A stretch of 35,967 bases of DNA, taken from assembly GCA_964455375.1 (NCBI GenBank), contig CAYVXE010000037.1:1-35967 (forward strand). The letters run 5' to 3'. Every line of letters begins with the position of its first letter. Position 1 is the stretch's first letter. This document shows, in pieces, positions 32,638 to 35,967 of this stretch. The DNA comes from CAYVXE01 sp964455375 (GTDB taxonomy: Bacteria > Zhuqueibacterota > Zhuqueibacteria > Oceanimicrobiales > Oceanimicrobiaceae). The notes below the pieces were generated by a model. It did not search any database. It saw nothing but the letters and a program-made list of their open reading frames with translations, and was not told where the DNA came from. Both the position numbers and the translations under genes were made by a program.

Positions 32638-34947
32638 ATGAAATATGTCAGGATCCTTTTCAGCGCACTTTCCCTCATTCTATTTTCTACAACCCTAAGT
32701 CATGCAGACGGCCTTCTGCAGAACAAACAAACCAAACAATTTTTGCGCTTGTCAAAAACATTGATTGACGTTCAGGTTATCGATCAAATTGCCGTCACCA
32801 CGATGACGCATGAATTCATCAATCCGGAAGATGTGGACTCTCTGGATGTCATCTACATGTTTCCACTACCGGAGAATGCGGCCGTCACCGGAATTGCCGT
32901 ATGGCGGGACAGTAGTTTTGTGGACTTTGAGCTGACAAAGGCGGATACAGGCGGCGGAAATCAAACACTTCCCCCTGGGAATTCAGACCCCGGCCTCATG
33001 AATTATTTGCTGCCGAATCCCTTTATTTTACCAACGGTCGCTACAGCAGACACCTTTCGTGTTCGACTGTCATACGCAGAGCTGCTACCATTCGATTTTG
33101 GCGCCATTCAATACCGTTTTCCGCTTTACAGCGACCGTTATTCGGCCGGCCGCTTAGATGCATTTGCCATCTTACTGACTTTCTCCACGCACCGAACGAT
33201 TGCGGACATTCAGACGCCTGGATTTCCGTCCGGTATCGAACTCAGCGGACCGTATTCCGCCAGAGTTGGGTTTGATCAGGCAAACTATACGCCAAATGTC
33301 AATTTCATTGTGGACTATCAACTGGCACAAGATGAAGTCGGCCTTTTCACGCTTCCCTATCGAGACCCCGCAGATACAACAAAATCAGCGGGGTTTTTTG
33401 TTGCCCTCCTGGAACCAGGTGTCGCAGACCAAGAGGACATCCTGAACAAGCATTTTATTTTCGTCCTCGACCGCTCCGGAAGTATGGGTGGCACAAAAAT
33501 CGTACAGGCACGTGATGCCGCTCAATTCAGCGTTGAACATTTGAACGAAAATGACTTTTTCAACATTGTTGACTTTTCCTCCAATACAAAACTCTTCCGC
33601 AATGAAGCCGTACAAGCGACGCCCCAAAACATCGCAGATGCTGTGGGTTACATTCATGGCATCAGAGCGGTCGGCGGAACTAATATCAACGAAGCGCTGC
33701 TCACCGCTCTTTCGCAGACAATTCCCAACGAAATCAATCAACTCATATTTCTAACCGACGGCCAACCAACTGTGGGTGTAACCGCAAAAGAAGAAATCTT
33801 GGATAATGTCCGAAAGGCAAACATGAATGACGCCAGTATTTTTGTGTTTGGTGTCGGCTTTGATGCCGGTAAAGATTTACTGCAATCTCTAGCCGATCAA
33901 AATCACGGTGTGGCAACCTACCTCGACCCGGATGAACCCATCGATACCATCATCGGCAATTTCTTTTCCCGCGTCAACAATCCGGTGCTGGCAAATGTCC
34001 ACCTCGATTTTGGAACTCTGAACACCTTCGACGTCTTTCCAATCGAGTTACCCGACATGTTTGCCGGTTTTCAGCAGATCATCGTTGGCAGGTACACAGA
34101 GCCGGCAATGAGCGACATCACCTTGCACGGCACGGTGGCGAACGCTGACACATCGATCATTTATCCGAAGGTGACCTTTCCGGACAGCAACACAGTCAAC
34201 AGTTTTGTGCCAAAAATCTGGGCCAAGAAAAAAATTGACTATCTTTACGCCCGCTGGCTCACAGAAGGTGAACCCGACGAACTCAAGGATGACATCATTT
34301 CCCTCAGCACTGATTATGGCGTGCTCTCCCCGTTCACCGAGTTTTCCCCTCCGGTGGGCAATCCAACAGCGGTGGAGGAAATTCTTACCATTGCAGCGCA
34401 AGTCGGAATCGATGTTCAGGACGGCTTACCCAGCATCAAACTTTCCTGGCATTTTTCCGGACCGGTGGATGGAATTGTGAGTGTTGACATTTTTCGCAAA
34501 GCGGGAAATTCCGGCGATTTCGTGCGGATTGCCACCCTGTCACCTGACCGCACCACGTTCACGGACACCGACGCCAATCCCGCCGACCGCTACCGCTACC
34601 GTTTTGAAGCTAAGATGCTCGACGGCGGCACGTTTTCGCAGACTCTGGATTACCAACCGCAGCTTGCAAAAACGTTTACTCTGGCGCAAAATTATCCCAA
34701 CCCGTTTAATCCCACCACGAAAATTCGTTTCTTTGTGGGAAACTCCTCACAAGTAATTTTGGTCATTTTCAACTTAAAGGGTGAAAGAATCGCCACGCCG
34801 GTCAACAACGTACTGACCGCAGGTGAACACGCCGTCGAGTGGGATGGGAAAGATGAACGGGGCAGGCAGGTCGCTTCAGGCGTGTATTTCTACCAGCTAA
34901 ACGCTGATGATTTTAAACAAACCCGCAAAATGATTTTAGCCCGGTGA
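32638..34947 (+). CDS. Secreted VIT/von Willebrand factor A domain protein with C-terminal sorting tail
   Basis: The 769-residue protein has a signal peptide (FSALSLILFSTTLSHADG). A VIT domain covers about residues 30-160 (VTTMTHEFINPEDVDSLDV, YMFPLPENAAVTGI). A vWA domain covers about 270-440 with a full metal site: FVLDRSGSM (Asp278, Ser280, Ser282), the Thr in VGGTNIN and the Asp in FLTDGQPT. A fibronectin-like unit (about 590-670) precedes a FlgD/Ig-like tail starting LAQNYPNPFNPTTKIRF and ending KMILAR. Proteins of this type bind ligands through the metal site and often take part in adhesion. A strong AGGAGG and a sigma-54 promoter precede the gene; the next gene starts 13 nt after its stop. 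Confidence 0.92.
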   Translation: MKYVRILFSALSLILFSTTLSHADGLLQNKQTKQFLRLSKTLIDVQVIDQIAVTTMTHEFINPEDVDSLDVIYMFPLPENAAVTGIAVWRDSSFVDFELTKADTGGGNQTLPPGNSDPGLMNYLLPNPFILPTVATADTFRVRLSYAELLPFDFGAIQYRFPLYSDRYSAGRLDAFAILLTFSTHRTIADIQTPGFPSGIELSGPYSARVGFDQANYTPNVNFIVDYQLAQDEVGLFTLPYRDPADTTKSAGFFVALLEPGVADQEDILNKHFIFVLDRSGSMGGTKIVQARDAAQFSVEHLNENDFFNIVDFSSNTKLFRNEAVQATPQNIADAVGYIHGIRAVGGTNINEALLTALSQTIPNEINQLIFLTDGQPTVGVTAKEEILDNVRKANMNDASIFVFGVGFDAGKDLLQSLADQNHGVATYLDPDEPIDTIIGNFFSRVNNPVLANVHLDFGTLNTFDVFPIELPDMFAGFQQIIVGRYTEPAMSDITLHGTVANADTSIIYPKVTFPDSNTVNSFVPKIWAKKKIDYLYARWLTEGEPDELKDDIISLSTDYGVLSPFTEFSPPVGNPTAVEEILTIAAQVGIDVQDGLPSIKLSWHFSGPVDGIVSVDIFRKAGNSGDFVRIATLSPDRTTFTDTDANPADRYRYRFEAKMLDGGTFSQTLDYQPQLAKTFTLAQNYPNPFNPTTKIRFFVGNSSQVILVIFNLKGERIATPVNNVLTAGEHAVEWDGKDERGRQVASGVYFYQLNADDFKQTRKMILAR

Positions 34948-34960
34948 CGGAGGGAACAAA

Positions 34961-35967
34961 ATGGTCAAACGAATTCTATTGCTCACGTTTCTACTGTGCA
35001 GCAGGGTTGATGTTTGTCAGATGTACGCCTGGAATCCAGCCCCCTTTAAACTCAACCGCAGCGGCGTCCGGATAGAAAGCAAAGCCACACAATTTCAATT
35101 TCTGGACTGGAACGGCGACGGGATGCCGGATTTCATCCTCAACGATGACGGGCATCTGGTGTACGCCGAACAATCCGCAAATGGCCTCCCGCAGTGGAGG
35201 TACAAAGAACAAACATTTCCGCAACTCGGACTCCAGCGCACCTCGTTTGGCATCTTTCCAAAAAACTTCCGATTTTTCGATTGCGACCAGGACGGCGATT
35301 TCGATTTGTTTATTCAACGCAACGGTGCCTACACATTTTACGAGCGTCTCAACACCACCGGAGAAAGCTGGCAGGAAAGAGCCAATTGGCTTCAGGGTCT
35401 TGACGATCGAACCCAGTACAGCGCCGCTTTCGTGGATTTAAGTCGCGACGGCAAACTCGGCCTCGTCTTTGGAGAAACCAACGGGACTCTGACATTTTAC
35501 GAAAATGTCGGCCGCCAGGAAACGCCTGTCTGGCAATTGCTTCCCAACGTCTTCGCGCCGGTCAACGTGGATTCTCTGGCGCCACCGGCCTTTTACCGCG
35601 TCGACCCAAAGGGCATTTATGATCTCATCGTCGGTAATGCCGAGGGAAAATTGTTTTATTACGAAAACCTCTCCACTATAGACGTGCAGGAAAGCCCGCC
35701 CACCAGTCCCGGCACGTTTCGACTTCTCCAGAACTACCCCAATCCTTTCACCCAGGAGACGACGATTCGTTTCACATTAGCAAAAGCGCAGTTTGTGCAG
35801 TTGACCATTTACAATCTGCTGGGACAAAAGGCCACCACTCTAATCGATGAAAAAATGACTGCCGGCGAGCACGCTATCATCTGGAAGCCGGGGAACAGCC
35901 CAGCGGTCTGTACTTTGCCCGTTTGAAAACCGCGAACCGCAGTGACGTTCGCAAAATGATTTTAAGC
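34961..35967 (+). pseudogene. Secreted VCBS/FG-GAP-like protein with frameshifted sorting tail, running off the window
   Basis: The reading frame from ATG 34961 encodes a signal peptide (ILLLTFLLCSRVDVCQMYA) and about four FG-GAP/VCBS-like units with calcium-type loops such as DWNGDGMPDF and DCDQDGDFDLF. A tail begins LLQNYPNPFTQETTIRF and continues to GEHAIIWKPGN. It then leaves the family pattern and stops at 35926. In the -1 frame from 35899 the expected end appears (PSGLYFARL ... DVRKMILS) and stays open to the window edge. One missing base near 35891-35898, next to GGGG, would join the two. This may be a true mutation, an assembly error or recoding; the function otherwise resembles a surface propeller. 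It is cotranscribed with the VIT/vWA gene. Confidence 0.75.

Overview
The window (about 36 kb, moderate GC) looks like a chromosomal segment of an uncultivated FCB-group bacterium, most like candidate phylum KSB1 or Calditrichota. The main clue is that four secreted proteins end in the 'NYPNPFN' linker plus FlgD/Ig-like C-terminal tail typical of those lineages. This placement is inference; there is no rRNA or tRNA here to test it, and no CRISPR, phage or insertion sequence with a transposase was seen.

Region A (14-14201, minus strand) is a compact nine-gene operon for making and exporting a surface polysaccharide. In transcription order it holds a MurG/COG4671-type glycosyltransferase, two tandem GT4 glycosyltransferases, a heparinase II/III-type lyase, an APH-fold kinase with intact catalytic residues, an ABC exporter, a second APH-fold protein that has lost its catalytic Asp and Asn, a glycosyltransferase-polysaccharide deacetylase fusion, and an alginate-export-like outer-membrane barrel with a DUF5666-like N-terminal domain. 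Genes are 1-16 nt apart or overlap, often as ATGA. The leader carries a 20-bp dyad next to a MITE-like 145-bp inverted-repeat block.

Region B (14401-16281) is a TPR protein and a ZU5-like lipoprotein. In front of the lipoprotein are a sigma-54-like promoter and two matching 17-bp dyads 42 bp apart. Region C (16500-22336) is an Opp/Dpp-type peptide ABC importer (two permeases, one ATPase, a binding protein) whose last gene is a sigma-54 activator with a degenerate receiver domain.

Region D (22476-32410) holds a secreted protein with nine DUF5666 repeats, a divergent stand-alone receiver, a DUF5683 protein, a kelch propeller, and an operon of lipoprotein, GAF-sigma-54 activator and Ser/Thr kinase with PEGA domains. 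Region E (32638-35967, plus strand) holds a VIT/vWA secreted protein and a VCBS/FG-GAP-like secreted protein whose sorting tail is out of frame; the window ends inside that tail.

The least expected signal is regulatory. Sigma-54 (-24/-12) promoters precede the DUF5666-repeat, receiver, kelch and VIT/vWA genes, and probably the ZU5 lipoprotein. Two of them share an inverted repeat TGTGCAA...TTGCACA at nearly the same distance upstream (about -115 to -78). With two sigma-54 activators encoded nearby, this suggests a local sigma-54 circuit controlling cell-surface and secreted proteins.
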